Part shown: one piece after another, positions 12,461 through 24,119 of the stretch
Numbering within the stretch: position 1 is the stretch's first letter
Layout of the letters: every line of letters starts with the position of its first letter
Assembly: GCA_037127255.1 (NCBI GenBank)
Contig: JBANSL010000002.1
Coordinates: 7,298,001 to 7,362,000 of the forward strand
Reading direction: 5' to 3'
DNA length: 64,000 bases
DNA from: Persicaria tinctoria
Lineage: Eukaryota > Streptophyta > Magnoliopsida > Caryophyllales > Polygonaceae
Program-made: the position numbers and the translations under genes
Notes under the pieces: generated by a model
Database searches by the model: none
What the model was told of the DNA's origin: nothing
Seen by the model: only the letters and a program-made list of their open reading frames with translations

Positions 12461-12496
12461 CACTAGACTCACTACTAGTACTAAGTCAAGTTAACC

Positions 12497-13209
12497 GACA
12501 TTTATTTACTTTTATGTTTTACTACAAACTATACCCACACTGTGCATAGTTTTTTTAATTTAAATAAATTTCATACTAAAACCCGTTTATTCAATTAATT
12601 AATTTCTTCCGATACTTCTTCATTCCTAATTAACATATAATTAAATGAAATTCTTGTATGCACACAAGCACGCACACATTCTTTCTTTTAATTTAAATAA
12701 ATTTTATATTAATGCACATTCTAAAATATATTAATAAATTAAAGCCAAATAACTTCTTTAGAAAAAAATTGTGTCGTGTGAATAATATAATTGTAAAAAA
12801 ATTGTTTATACCTCTAAACAATTTGGTATTTTTTTTATATAAATATAATATAAACTTTAGGCAACTCATTATTTTAACTTTATGAAGTTTTCATATCTCA
12901 TGCAATAGATACTATTATACATATTCACTCATAAATAATATTATATACTCCCTCAGTTAAGAAAAATATGTCGTGTTAAGAGTAAAATCTTGTTAAGAAA
13001 AACATGTCATTTTAGGTATTTTGATGTTCACTTTTTAAAATTACCTTTGTAATGATTAGAAATTTGTTAGTTGTAGTTTTTAATAAAGTGAAAAACTAAA
13101 TAATAATTATAGATTTTTTATTGCTTTTATTTGGTTTTATTTTGTTAAATACTAATTATTTTTTTATTTTTGAAAAAAAAATTGTTTCTTTAATTTTTAT
13201 ATTATACAG
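12497..13209. other. AT-rich intronic DNA with transposon remnants
   Basis: ACTATACCCACACTGTGCATAG near 12523 resembles the degraded 3' hairpin of the Helitron family found at 18986. ACTCCCTCAGTTAAGAAAAA near 12946 resembles one end of a Stowaway MITE, but no matching second end was found. No coding sequence is seen. Confidence 0.4.
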
Positions 13210-13275
13210 ATTGGAAGCAATTGAAGGAGCTGTATTTGAGTGGGAACCAACTCAACGGGTCACTACTAAGTCAAG
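13210..13275 (+). CDS. Single-LRR exon, copy 3 (candidate exon of RLP-1)
   Basis: A 66-bp exon runs between a CAG acceptor (13207-13209) and a GTATAT donor (13276), phase 1 at both ends. It encodes one LRR containing WKQLKELYLSGNQLNGSLLS. The frame is open and both splice signals are intact, so it could be joined to the large exon at 21698, which also starts in phase 1. A 5.3 kb chromovirus lies in the intervening intron. Confidence 0.6.
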
Positions 13276-13677
13276 GTATATAACCGACATTTATTTACCT
13301 TAATTATTTTTGTGTTTTACTACAAATACAAATACAGCACCCTGACTTAATATTTGAGTTGATAAACTCGTTGCATTTTCCTTTATGTCATTTGTTTCTA
13401 TTTGTAAATGATGGTTTTATCTATCGACTTGTCTGATTTCTCGGTTTCTCTAGTCGTGTCTAGATAATCGAATTTAAAAAAAAAAAAATTAAGTGTTTTA
13501 CAACCTAACTCAACGGATCACCAGATTCACTACTAATATATTTAATAGTGTTAGCCCGCTTTAAGCATGGATATTTAATTGATTTAATATTTAATATTTT
13601 AATTTTAAAGTGTATATATAATTATAGTTATTTTATAATTTTGATAATATATTATAATAAGAAAAGTATATGGATAC
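13276..13677. other. Intronic DNA with a partial fourth LRR-exon fragment
   Basis: ACAACCTAACTCAACGGATC at about 13500-13519 is a short relic of the same LRR exon type, without acceptor or donor. The rest is AT-rich and uninformative. Confidence 0.4.
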
Positions 13678-13963
13678 TGTTATGATCCAACTAATTGGTC
13701 ATACAGTAGAGCTAAGCTCTCGATAGTACTGTAAGAAAGAAGGTGAGAAATGGAGATGAGAAGAGAGAATCAGACGAGATGAGAAGAGAAAGAGGTGAGG
13801 TGAGGAAGAGGTGTTTGGAGAGGGAAAATATGTTTCATTTTTAGCATACCCATCCTCAATTGTACAAGGTCCTATTTATAGACCAATTCTCAAGGCCTAA
13901 ACAATTCATTGGCCTAACTAACTCACTCAACCTCTTAACAACCATATGACTAAGATCATTACA
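13678..13963 (-). repeat. 3' LTR of the chromovirus
   Basis: 286 bp, TGTTATGATC...GATCATTACA as written on the plus strand. It differs from the other LTR by two C/T changes. Confidence 0.93.
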
Positions 13964-14018
13964 TTGCTCCATCCTCAAAGAGCCTTGTCTCAAGGCTTTA
14001 ACAACCATATGGCTAAGA

Positions 14019-17000
14019 TCAACTCTGGAAGTTAGGAAATTGGTTGAGGATGTGTGCATCTGCCTCCCAGGTTGCCTCACTAGCTGGTAGATTTGTCCAC
14101 TTGATCAACCATTCAGAGACAGGATCTCCATTAGGCAAGGTGTGAGATCTGGTGTCTAAGATGCTCTCAGGTTCTGCAATGACTTGGCCCTCATCATCTG
14201 TTGCTGGAGGTTGTGTACTGACATCCATCACTTGCCCCTTCTTTAGCTTCAATTGAGAGACATGAAAAACTGGATGGATTCTGGAGTTAGGAGGCAGGGC
14301 AAGTTTGTAAGCGACAGGCCCAACCTTAGCTATAATCTTGAAAAGGACCAAAGAACTTGGCACATGGTTTTACAGATTTCCTGATAGCATCAGTTGATTG
14401 GCGGTATGGTTGAAGTTTGACAAAAACCCAATCACCAACATTGAGAGACCTGTCTGTTCTATGTGCATCAGCAAACACCTTCATGCGGGCTTGAGCTTGC
14501 TGGAGATGATCTCTTAACTGCTTGATCATATTCTAACTTGACACAAGCCAATTGTCCACTGGGGAGCCTGAAGCAGATAAGGTTGGCAACCCCAGCTAGG
14601 TAGGTGGAAACCCATATAGGGCCTCAAAAGGTGTCATTTGGATAGCCGAGTGCACAGTGGTGTTGTACCACCATTCAGCCAGAAACAACCACTGTGACCA
14701 CTTCTTCGGGTTGCTAGCAGTCATGCATCGTAAGTAAGTTTCCAAGCATCTATTTACTCTCTCAGTCTATCCATCGGACTGAGGATGATAAGATGTGCTC
14801 ATGTCCAAGCTCGTATGCAGTGCTTTGAACAAATGCTGCCAGAATGTACTAAAAAATATCTTGTCTCTGTCAGACACTATGCTCTTGGGAATGCCATGTA
14901 GCTTATAGATGTTTTCCATGAACAAGGTTGCAATCTTGGCAGCAGTAGATGGATGAGACAAGGATATAAAGTGTGAGTATTTTGTGAGTCTGTCTACTAT
15001 CACTAGGATATTATCCTTGCCATGAGAGCTGGGGAGCCCTTCAATGAAATCCATGCTGATGTGGCTCCAAGCTCTATCAGGTATAGTCAAAGGCTGCAAC
15101 AAACCTGGAGAAGCTATGTTCTCAGTCTTGCTTCTTTGGCAACTATCACACATTTTAACAAATTCAGTAATCTGTTTCTTCAATCCTTGCCAATAGAATA
15201 AGCTTTTTATTCTATTGTAGGTAGCCTGTATTCCTGAATGACCTCCAACAGGCTCTTCATGTAAGGCTTTTAAGAGCTTTGTCCTGACCTCAGTGTTACA
15301 CCCAATCACTAGCCTTCCCTTGTACCTCAGAAATCCCTTAGCAACTGTGAATGGACCTGGGTTGGTGGACAAGGCTTGCAGCAAATACTCTTGGATTTTA
15401 GGGTCCCCTTCATAGTTGTCTAGGATTTCAGAAACCCAAACTGGTTGCATCACAGTCACTGCTTTACAATCTCCTTGCTCAAACAACCTTGATAAGGCAT
15501 CTGCAGCTTTATTTTCCACCCCTTTTTTGTAAGCAATCTCATATGACAAGCCCAGCAATTTTCTCACAACCTTGCGTTGGACATGAGTTGAAAGCCTTTG
15601 ATCAAGTAAATGCTTCAAAGGTTGGTGGTCAGTTTTGATGATGAAGTGGTTGCCTTCAAGGTAATGCCTCCACTTGTCTACAACTAACAAAATGGCTAGG
15701 AGTTCCTTCTCATATACTGGTAGCAGCAAGTGTCTCCCATGTAAGGCCTGGATAATGAAAGCAATAAGCTGCCCTTTTTGCATTAATACAGCTCCCACAC
15801 CAGATTCACATGCATCAGTTTCAACTACAAATGGTATAGAGAAATCAGGCATTGCTAACACTAGGGGTGAGCTTAGTATCTTTTTCAATGTAAGAAAAGC
15901 ACTGTCAGCTTCATTGGACCACCTAAAGCAATTCTTCCTGAGGAGATCAGTTAGGGGTTTTGCTATGCACCCATACCCCTTTATGAACCTTCTGTAATAG
16001 CCAGTAAGACCCAAAAAACCCCTTAATGCTTTTACAGTCTTAGGTGTAGGCCAGTTTATCATAGCAGTCACCTTCTTTGGATCAGTAGACACTCCCTATT
16101 CTGAAATAATGTGACCCAGGTATTCCACTTCACTCTGGGCAAATTCACATTTAGACTGTTTAGCAAACAACTTATGCTTTCTCATGATAGTCAAAACCTC
16201 TCTAAGATGATCACAGTGTTGCCCCATATTCTTGCTGTATACCAAGATATCATCAAAGAAGACTATGACAGTTTTCCTGAGCAAGGAACTAAAAACATCA
16301 TTCATTAGCCCTTGAAATGTGGCAGGAGCATTAGTCAGTCTAAATGGCATTACCCTGAACTCGTAATGACCATGATGGGTCCTAAAGGCAGTCTTTGCTA
16401 CATCACTTTCAACCATTCTGACTTGGTGATATCCAGCCCTTAGATCCAGCTTGGAGAACACACAGGCCCCTTGCAACTCGTCCAAGAGATCCTCAATATG
16501 AGGGATAGGGAATTTATCTTTGATGGTGATGTCATTGAGGCGCCTATAATCCACACAAAACCTTCAGGAGCCATCTTTTTTCTTGACTAACAAAGTAGGT
16601 GAGGCAAAAGGGCTATGGCTAGGCCTTATCACACCATTGTTGAGCATATCATAAACTTGCTTCTCAATTTCAGTTTTCTGGAAATAAGGGTATCTATAAG
16701 GCCTTGAGGCAACTGGAGCAGACCCTTCCTTCAAGTGAATAGCATGCTCATGGTGCCTCAATGGTGGTAATTCAGTGGGTTCCTTGAATATATCCTGGAA
16801 TTCAGCCAATAGTTCTGTAATCTTGGGTGGAAGCTGGTGGTCACCCTTCCTGATGCTACAGACCTGAACCACCTGAGCTAAGCAAATGTGGTCCCCTATA
16901 TGACAAAGCTTAGTGAACTCTTTCCCTGTCAACATTTTCACAAAAGCAGATACCCCATCCTTATCATCTCTGAATCCTTTCGGCATTATCTGTTTCCCTA

Positions 17001-18639
17001 ATTTCATAAAAGGAATTTGCACTTCAATGAAATCAAAAAGAACTGGGTTAAACCCTGCAAGCCAATCAGTGCCAAGGATCATATCACAACCCTCCATCTT
17101 GAGAAGCCTGATGTTGTGCTCATAGCTGCTACCTTGCATATCCCACACAAATGCTTTACAAATTTTTGTGCTGAACATCGTCCCACTGATAGTATTGACT
17201 TGCATAATTCCCACTCTAGATGCTTCAAATCCAGCCTCACTTGCCACTCTTGAATCCAGAAAGCTGTGTGTGGCACCTGAGTCAATGAGAATTATGATTT
17301 CTTTGCCTTTAACTGATCCCTTGACCCTGATTGTACTGCCTGATTCACCACTAGTCAATGCGTGGACATAAACCTCTTCTTCGTGGTCTTCCTCCGGGCC
17401 CCAATCATGTGAAGGATCATCGGCTATTGGTTCATTCTCTTGAACCTCTTGAGCTATTAAGCTGAACAAAGATTGTGTCTTACACTTGTGGCCATGGAAG
17501 AATTTCTCACCACACTTATAACAAAGACCCTTCTTAGGATCATTGGAACGCCCTGTGCTTGCTTCTGATGATGATGGTGTGATCCCCTTGCCTGTCTCAC
17601 TGCCTATGCTGGGCTGTACTGGGCTCCTTAGATCTCCTTTGTTCCAAGATCCTCGGTTCCAAGGAACTGAGAATTTCGATCCAGATGCCTGGGATCCACT
17701 TGGGGAGGGTCTCCACGGGTTTCTTGATACTCTCAGCAATGCTTGAACGGCTTTGAAGTGGAGCCTTGCTTGTTCAATCACATCCGCCATTAAAGTCGGC
17801 CTTCCCAATTTCACAAGCGACTGAATCTCTAGTTTAAGGCCACTAATGTAGCTTGATACAAAGTAGGATTCTGTTAACTGAGCGTTGAATGACAACATAC
17901 AAGCGCGCAGCTCCTCGAATTTCTCGTTTTACTCTTCCAAATCTTCCTGTTGCTGAAGTTTGTTGAATTCCCCGACGATTTCAGCTTCCCGGCGATCCCC
18001 AAACCTCTGGCAAATTGCATAACAGAATTCCGACCAAGACACCCGCGTAAATTGCATCAAATACCCCTGCAACCAGGTGTCGGCTTTGTTCGTGAGATAC
18101 ATGGCTGCGATCTCGACTTGCTGGTTATCCGCAATCGAGAAAATGGCGAAATATTTTTCGCATTTTCGAATCCAGTTTCGCGGTTTCTTTCCATCGAAAA
18201 CCGGAAAATCCAATTTAGGCAACCTCAAGAATCGATTATCAGCTCCCCCTGTCCCTGCGTGAGCCTGGCCTCCATTGTAGCATTGATTCCACCTTGATCC
18301 CGAAATTTCATGGCCAATTGGACCGTTCCCCATTACAGATTCTCGGCGTTGATCCATTCTTGAACCTTGCGCTCCTCCTCGGGAACTCGATCCTCTATCT
18401 GCATCCGCTGTGTGTTCTTGCTGGCGATCTTCATGTGGAGGATGACGAACGAATTCGTCGAGCTGTTCCATCCTTTTATCATTATGGATCTTGAATTCCT
18501 CAAACATTTTGGCTTGATCCTCGCGATACTGCTGTGAATCTGCCATGAATATCAGTATGGAAGCCATGAATGGCTTCGTATCTTCCCTGAATTCATGGAA
18601 TTGGACTTCCAATGTCTTCGAGCGTGTACCTTCCGCCAT
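14019..18639 (-). pseudogene. Chromovirus gag-pol polyprotein, inactivated
   Basis: The frame starts at MAEGTRS (18639). In order it shows a gag region (WIRKCEKYFAIF, TWLQGYLMQF), a zinc knuckle (CYKCGEKFFHGHKC), an aspartic protease with IDSGATHSF, and a reverse transcriptase whose active site reads FFDDILVYS. An RNase H segment (KTDHQPLKHLL), an integrase HHCC zinc finger (HSGI...CDSCQRSK) and a DFIEGLP core follow, then a chromodomain (SEWLIKWTNLPASEATWE) near the end. In-frame stops lie at 17929-17931, 16564-16566, 16096-16098, 14767-14769 and 14533-14535. A one-base frameshift lies near 14335-14345. At least two stops look like simple transitions (Trp to TGA; Gln to TAG). Confidence 0.9.
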
Positions 18640-18665
18640 GGCGCTGCGAGCTGTTGTCCCAACTG

Positions 18666-18677
18666 AACCTGATACCA
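18666..18677 (-). other. Primer-binding site of the chromovirus
   Basis: On the minus strand TGGTATCAGGTTC follows three bases after the LTR end. The first nine bases match the initiator-Met tRNA site used by many plant elements. Confidence 0.7.
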
Positions 18678-18680
18678 ATC

Positions 18681-18966
18681 TGTTATGATCCAACTAATTG
18701 GTCATACAGTAGAGCTAAGCTCTCGATAGTATTGTAAGAAAGAAGGTGAGAAATGGAGATGAGAAGAGAGAATCAGACGAGATGAGAAGAGAAAGAGGTG
18801 AGGTGAGGAAGAGGTGTTTGGAGAGGGAAAATATGTTTCATTTTTAGCATATCCATCCTCAATTGTACAAGGTCCTATTTATAGACCAATTCTCAAGGCC
18901 TAAACAATTCATTGGCCTAACTAACTCACTCAACCTCTTAACAACCATATGACTAAGATCATTACA
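18681..18966 (-). repeat. 5' LTR of the chromovirus
   Basis: 286 bp. It contains a minus-strand TATA box (CTATAAATAG, about 18875-18884) that would drive the element's transcription. Confidence 0.93.
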
Positions 18967-18985
18967 GATACTATCATAATGATAA

Positions 18986-19822
18986 CTAGTTCACTACCCG
19001 CACTGTGTGCGGTTTTCTTACAATTTAAATAAATTTAATATAAATACCCGTTCAGAGATCTAATTAATTTATTTCAACACTATTGAATTGTTACACAATT
19101 TAAATAACATTACCATTGATTCTCATTAATAGATTGAAAGTATTATCCTACTTTTATATAATTATTATCAAAATCTTAGAAAATTGGGTAAAATCTTTCC
19201 AAAATATATCTATGTATAAAAACTTATGAAAACTATTATCTTAAAATTGATTAAGGTGGAGATAAAAAAATTTTGATTGGTTATTACTTATTACTATTAA
19301 GATAAGGAGAAGATGTCATATGCTATATACGACTTAGCATTTATTATATCTATTATATATATCTTCTAAAATTGGTTACATGTGTTACATAGGTAAAATC
19401 TTATCTTATATAATGGTAAAATCTTATCTTATATAGTATTTAAATTTCGTTAATATCTTCTAAACATATATCCATATCCAATCAAAATGGGTCAAATTTT
19501 ATCTTATAAATATATAGATATATTGATTAAATAGATTTAGTATAAAATTTTATATTGTGTATATATTAATTATTAAATCTTATATTAAATATTAATATTT
19601 AAATTTGGTTAATATCTTCTAAAAATATATCCATATCTAATCAAATGAAATCATATTTTTATCTTATGCATATATAGATATATTGATTGAATAGATATAT
19701 CTAATTTTATCTTGTACATATATTAATTATTTCTTTCAAAAAATGTGATTGATTCATATGACTACTTTTAAGGAGAAACCGTCATGTATCTCAGTCGACT
19801 TCTCCTTTATTATACATAATTG
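18986..19822 (-). mobile_element. Non-autonomous Helitron (second family), copy 1
   Basis: On the minus strand it ends with a CCGCACACAGTGCGG hairpin followed by GTAGTGAACTAG|T, a clear Helitron 3' end. The other end carries AGAAGTCGACTGAGATACAT and CTCCTTAAAAGTAGTCATAT, shared with the copy at 43325-43919. The interior is AT-rich without ORFs. Confidence 0.75.
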
Positions 19823-20046
19823 ATTCTTTATTTTTTCAAAGATATATTTATGTAAAATTAATTCAAAATAAAATTTAATATAATCCAATTTTATAAAAAT
19901 ACGTGTAAAACTTTTGGTTTAATTATATGAGTATAGAGAGGTTATAAATGAAGTGGTCTAGTGGTGGGGGTGGGGGGTGAAAGAGGTTGAGGTTATATAG
20001 GTCGCAAAGAGTTAAGCTTTTTTAACACTTTTTTTTAAGGAACTAA

Positions 20047-20718
20047 GCCCCTGTTTGGTATTGATATACTGATATGAGATATTGGGTATGGGTATGAGAT
20101 ATCGATATCAGAGATATGGATATCAAATCTGATATCTGATATCTAATATCTCCGTTTGGTATGGCAGGATATGGGTATCAAACCTAACCCTAACCCATGA
20201 TTCTCTTCTCTCCCTCCCCGCAGCACAAGTTTCTTCCTCTCAATTTCTTCCTCCTTCCCACAAATCTCCCTCCCATGGCAGTCCTTCAGTAACCCTATCC
20301 CCTAATTTGAGGTCGGAAGAGCCGGATCGAAAATCTGTGGTGGCGGCGGTGAAAGGTACAAGAATATGTCGCCGGCGAAGGTTGCTGGGCCTAACCATTC
20401 CTCCCGCCCCAGTCCAGTAGAACGAAGAAGAAGTAGCAGTAGAACGAAGAAGAAGAGGGAAGCAGTAGCAGTAGAACGAAGAAGAAGAGGGAAGAAGAAG
20501 AAGCGATCTTCCGAGAGAAGAAGCAGTAGCGTTCTTTTCCTTGGAAAACTGATACCGGTGCTTTTGGAGAGATATCAAATAGGTTTTTTTTACAAAGGAG
20601 GGGTATATATGGGAGATATCAATTTGATATCGATATACCCGTATGCCAAACAGGAATATGGATATCAGCGATATCCATACCCATATCCCATATCAGGATA
20701 TCAATACCAAACAGGGGC
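20047..20718. mobile_element. PIF/Harbinger (Tourist-like) MITE, 672 bp
   Basis: The terminal inverted repeats start GCCCCTGTTTGGTATTGATA and match the complement of the right end (20697-20718). TAA flanks both sides (20044-20046, 20719-20721), the Harbinger target duplication. The subterminal regions are rich in GATATC. The middle (about 20200-20560) is GC-richer with AAGAAG runs and may be captured host DNA. Confidence 0.88.
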
Positions 20719-20858
20719 TAAAAACTATATAAAAAAAATGATCTTTTTTATTAATTTTGTAAAATAATATTTTATAGAGTTTTTACCTCCTAAAAAATGT
20801 AGTATCAAAAAGTAAAATGACCTATATTTTGAGACAGATGTAGTAACTACAATACTCC

Positions 20859-21067
20859 TTGAATAGGTAAATAAAGAACGGTCATTCCGGGGTTCGAACC
20901 GGGGACCTATGGCCCATAGGTCCCCGGTTCGAACCCCGGAATGACCACAAGTCCTTTCCGGTGAGTCATTCCGAAATTGTTCGTAACTACAGTCCTTTCC
21001 GGTGAGTACCCATAGGCTATGGGTACTACCCACAAGTCCTTACCGGTGAGTCATTCCGAAATTGTTC
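20859..21067 (-). mobile_element. tRNA-like SINE, copy 1 (internally rearranged)
   Basis: On the minus strand it carries a pol III B-box-like GGTTCGAACCCCGG and the family tail TTTATTTACCTATTCAA. Flanks GTAACTACAATACTCC and GTAACTACAGTACTCC form a 16-bp target duplication with one mismatch. The body is about twice the length of copy 2, because segments with CCTTTCCGGTGAG and ATTCCGAAATTGTTCGTAAC are duplicated and a perfect inverted repeat occupies 20880-20946. Confidence 0.65.
20880..20946. repeat. 67-bp perfect palindrome (33-bp arms, 1-bp centre)
   Basis: The arms 20880-20912 and 20914-20946 are exact reverse complements around a single C at 20913. Each arm contains GGTTCGAACC, so a tRNA B-box-like motif is present on both strands. 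Confidence 0.95.
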
Positions 21068-21083
21068 GTAACTACAGTACTCC

Positions 21084-21697
21084 GTATTAAATAAGAAACA
21101 TTTAAAGATTTTTGCACATTTTTTTTACCTTTTCAATTCAATCTTTTTTATTCTACGCTAACTTCTATTAATATTTTATTTTATTAAATAATAATTTGTT
21201 AGATTATTATGATTTTATCTATAAAAAAATCGTGTTATTACGCAAAAATTATACTAGTATATCATATATTTAAAGTAACTAGATGGCGCCATAAACTATC
21301 CGTAAGTTTGATTCATAATTGATAAGACTGACATCAATATTGATAATTTTGATCTTATGGAATTTTATTTGCATATTTTATTATTTTGGAGTTTATTTGC
21401 ATATTTTATTATTTTGGAGTTTAATTATATGTCACTAGTTTTTTTTTCCCCAAAAAGTGAATACTTGTAATTTGGTATGTATAGAAAGTAATTTTAAGAA
21501 ATTAATATAAAACTATTGATATGAAAATAATATAAAACTAGTGACATATAATAAGTTGATATAATTTTAAGAAATTAATACTATTACACAACATATTGTG
21601 AAATATTAGTGATTTATCTAGTAAAAATTAGTAATATATTTGCCTTTTTTGAGAATTAATTGATATTGTATTTTTAATCTCTGTAAATTTTTTGCAG
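21084..21697. other. AT-rich intron before the RLP-1 main exon
   Basis: No coding sequence. A 28-bp direct duplication with the core TTTATTTGCATATTTTATTA occurs in tandem near 21366-21422. The stretch ends in a good acceptor, TTTTTTGCAG at 21697. Confidence 0.6.
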
Positions 21698-23850
21698 GTC
21701 TCTGCAATCTAAATAATCTTCAACACTTGTATCTTGGGGACAATAACCTTAGTGGTAGGATTCCTAGATGTCTTGGTCACTTGACTTCTCTTCAACGTCT
21801 TGACCTTTCAAGTAATAATCTAAGTGGGGATATACCATCATCCATCTTTTCAAATCTCACATCTCTAAAATACCTCTCTCTCACACAAAACCATTTTCAA
21901 GGAAACTTTTCCTTGAATTCCTTGTACAACCATTCAAAACTTGAAGCTCTTATACTATCATATAGCGGTTTGCAAGTTCAAATAGTTGATCCCCTCTTCC
22001 CATCCGTTCTCCAGCCGAATGTACTTGGGTTGAGTGATTGCAACTTGCATCTGCAAAGTAGTAGAACCTTCCTTCAATTCCTTTTACATCAACATAAGTT
22101 ATTGTTCCTTGATATCTCTCACAACGGCTTAGTTGGACTGTTCCCAACTTCTCTTTTGAACAATAATTCTGGGATTACAACCATAATTTTGAGGAACAAT
22201 TCATTTGAAGGTCTTCTTAGTTTGCCCCCTAATATAGAGCTCCTGTCCTTGGTTTATTTGGACATTTCCGATAACCAGTTTTCCGGTCATTTTCCTAAAC
22301 AAATCGGCTATGTTATGCCAACACTTGGAGTCTTCAATGCGTCAAAGAACTCCTTTCAAGGACGAATACCTACTTCAATAGGCAATATGACAGAGTTGTC
22401 CACTCTCGATTTCTCTAACAATGACCTTGATGGAGAAGTCCCGCGCTACATCTGGAGTAAGTGTGCTTCCTTGAGTTTTTTGATGTTATCAAACAACAAT
22501 TTGCTAGGAGATATTATTCCGGAGCATATGAACCTCACACAACTCAGGTCGTTGCACCTCAACAACAACCTCTTCAGTGGGACTATTCAATCGATGCTAG
22601 AGAATACTTGGTTGACCACTTTGGATTTATCAAAAAATGAGGTGGTAGGAGGTATTCCAAGTTGGCTGGGTAACCTTTCTGCGTTAACAGTGTTATCGTT
22701 GTCAAACAATCGATTACAAGGTCATATTCCAAGCGAGGTATGCAATCTGAAATCACTTGAGCTTTTAGATCTCTCAGATAATAGCTTGACCGGCGTCATA
22801 CCTTCTTCCTACAATCTATCTGAGATGAGATATTTGAGTCTACGTACCAATTTTCTCTCTGGGACATTGCCAAGTGGATTATCAAGAAGCTTACAATTGC
22901 TTACCCTTGATTTGAGTGAGAACAACTTTTCCGGATTCATTCCTCCGTGGATCAGTGATCTTTCACTGCTTAGTGTTCTCCTCTTGAGGCAGAATTGGCT
23001 AGAAGGTGAACTCCCTGTTCAGCTGTGTCAATTGCAAAACATCAACATAATGGATCTGTCAAGTAATGTCATCTCGAGTACCATACCTTCTTGCCTTGCT
23101 AAGATGTCCTTTGGAAATAGAAGCATGGCTTTTGATATCAGCACTTCAGAACTTTCAACGACAATGCTAAACTATTTCACATCATCTGAATACTTTGCCG
23201 ATTTGTTCCATAGTAGTTTTATGGAGATAAATAAAGATGAAGAAGTGGTATTTTTGACAAAGAGCAGATATAGCGGGTACGAGGGTTATATTCTAGGCCA
23301 TATGTCAGGATTGGACTTGTCTTGCAATCAACTTACCGGTAGGATTCCTGAAGAGCTTGGTCGGTTGGAAAACATCCGTGCTCTAAACTTGTCACACAAC
23401 CGGCTGTCAGGTTCAATTCCGACCAGTTTCTCCATGCTTAGGAGTATTGAGAGTTTAGATCTCTCCTACAACAAATTGAGCGGTGCAATTCCTTCACAAA
23501 TGGCAAAGGTAACTACCTTGGAGACATTTAATGTGTCGTATAACAACCTAAGTGGAGAGGTTCCAGAAACAGGTCAATTTGCAAACTTTGATGAGAACAA
23601 CTACATGGGAAATCCCTTTCTCTATGGATCGTTTTTAAATCGGAGACATGCTGCAACACTTTCTAAGGCAGATAAAAAAGAAACAGGTGACATTGGTGTT
23701 GACTTCGATTGGGGAGTATTCTCTTGGAGTTTTGGTATGTCTGGTAGCATTGCAATGGTCGCATGTATTATGGTGCTCTGGATCAATCCTTACCGGCGTA
23801 GAACTTGGTTTCAATTCGTTGAGTTCCATGTACTTCGGTGGTTTATTTAG
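21698..23850 (+). CDS. LRR receptor-like protein RLP-1, last exon (partial gene)
   Basis: This exon begins after a CAG acceptor in phase 1 (GLCNLNNLQHLYLG) and ends in a stop at 23848-23850. It encodes about 22 extracellular leucine-rich repeats with LSGxIP-type cores. A non-LRR island of about 60 residues (RSMAFDIS to SRYSGYEGYILGHM) comes before the last four repeats. A juxtamembrane stretch, one transmembrane helix (GSIAMVACIMVLW) and a short basic cytoplasmic tail without kinase follow. This is the layout of plant receptor-like proteins, which signal through partner kinases such as SOBIR1. No signal-peptide exon is seen in the window; single-LRR exons upstream (4957, 13210) may belong to it. 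It could be a functional gene starting outside the window or a truncated paralogue of RLP-2. Confidence 0.88.
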
Positions 23851-24119
23851 CTATAGCTAGCTATTATGAATTTGTATAATTAGTGTCATGCATTTTATGT
23901 AGTATGTTTACTACGTGCGTACCTTCTCTTAGAACTGTTATTTATATATATTTAAGAGTGAAATATGTAATCTTCACACAAGTGCAGAGTCTATACTCGA
24001 ATCAGTGCTCCTATGTAACACGTTGTTTTTGGGCTAGCTATTTTAGTAGCTTGTTTAATCGAACCTCGGAGGCACAAAACGTTGTCGTTCTATTATTTGT
24101 ATACATTTTGCTTTGGTTT
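23851..24119 (+). other. RLP-1 3' untranslated region
   Basis: It aligns with the sequence after the RLP-2 stop, sharing GTCATGCATTTTATG, CACCTTCTCTTAGAACTG and GAGTGAAATATGTAATCTT. That supports a transcribed 3' UTR carried along in the tandem duplication. Confidence 0.6.

Larger units (their letters stand above)
9058..12496 (+). pseudogene. LRR exon copy 2, broken by two nested retroposons
   Basis: The 5' part (9058-9108) follows a CAG acceptor and matches exon copy 3, but lacks four bases, so the reading frame shifts. After ACGGATCAC it is interrupted by retroposon copy 1. A short middle piece resumes at 11100-11124, and a second retroposon separates it from the 3' piece at 12477-12494 (ACTAAGTCAAG). 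The intron sequence that follows copy 3 (ACCGACATTTATTTAC) follows this piece too. The exon is therefore in three pieces and cannot encode its repeat. Confidence 0.7.
13678..18966 (-). mobile_element. Reina-like Ty3/gypsy chromovirus, full length (5289 bp)
   Basis: Two 286-bp LTRs (13678-13963 and 18681-18966) differ at only two positions. A perfect 5-bp target duplication gatac lies at 13673-13677 and 18967-18971. The internal region reads on the minus strand in the order gag, protease, reverse transcriptase, RNase H, integrase, chromodomain. The short LTRs, 5.3 kb length and C-terminal chromodomain fit the Reina lineage of chromoviruses. The coding frame is interrupted by five stops and one frameshift, so this copy is non-autonomous despite its young LTRs. 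It lies in the putative RLP-1 intron, antisense to that gene. Confidence 0.93.

Noticed and set aside
12946..13130. Second Stowaway MITE
   Set aside because: One end resembles CTCCCTC..., but no matching inverted end or TA duplication was found.
20366..20767. Arg/Ser-rich plus-strand frame that looks like an RS protein
   Set aside because: Low-complexity AAGAAG sequence inside a Harbinger MITE, running out through its inverted repeat.
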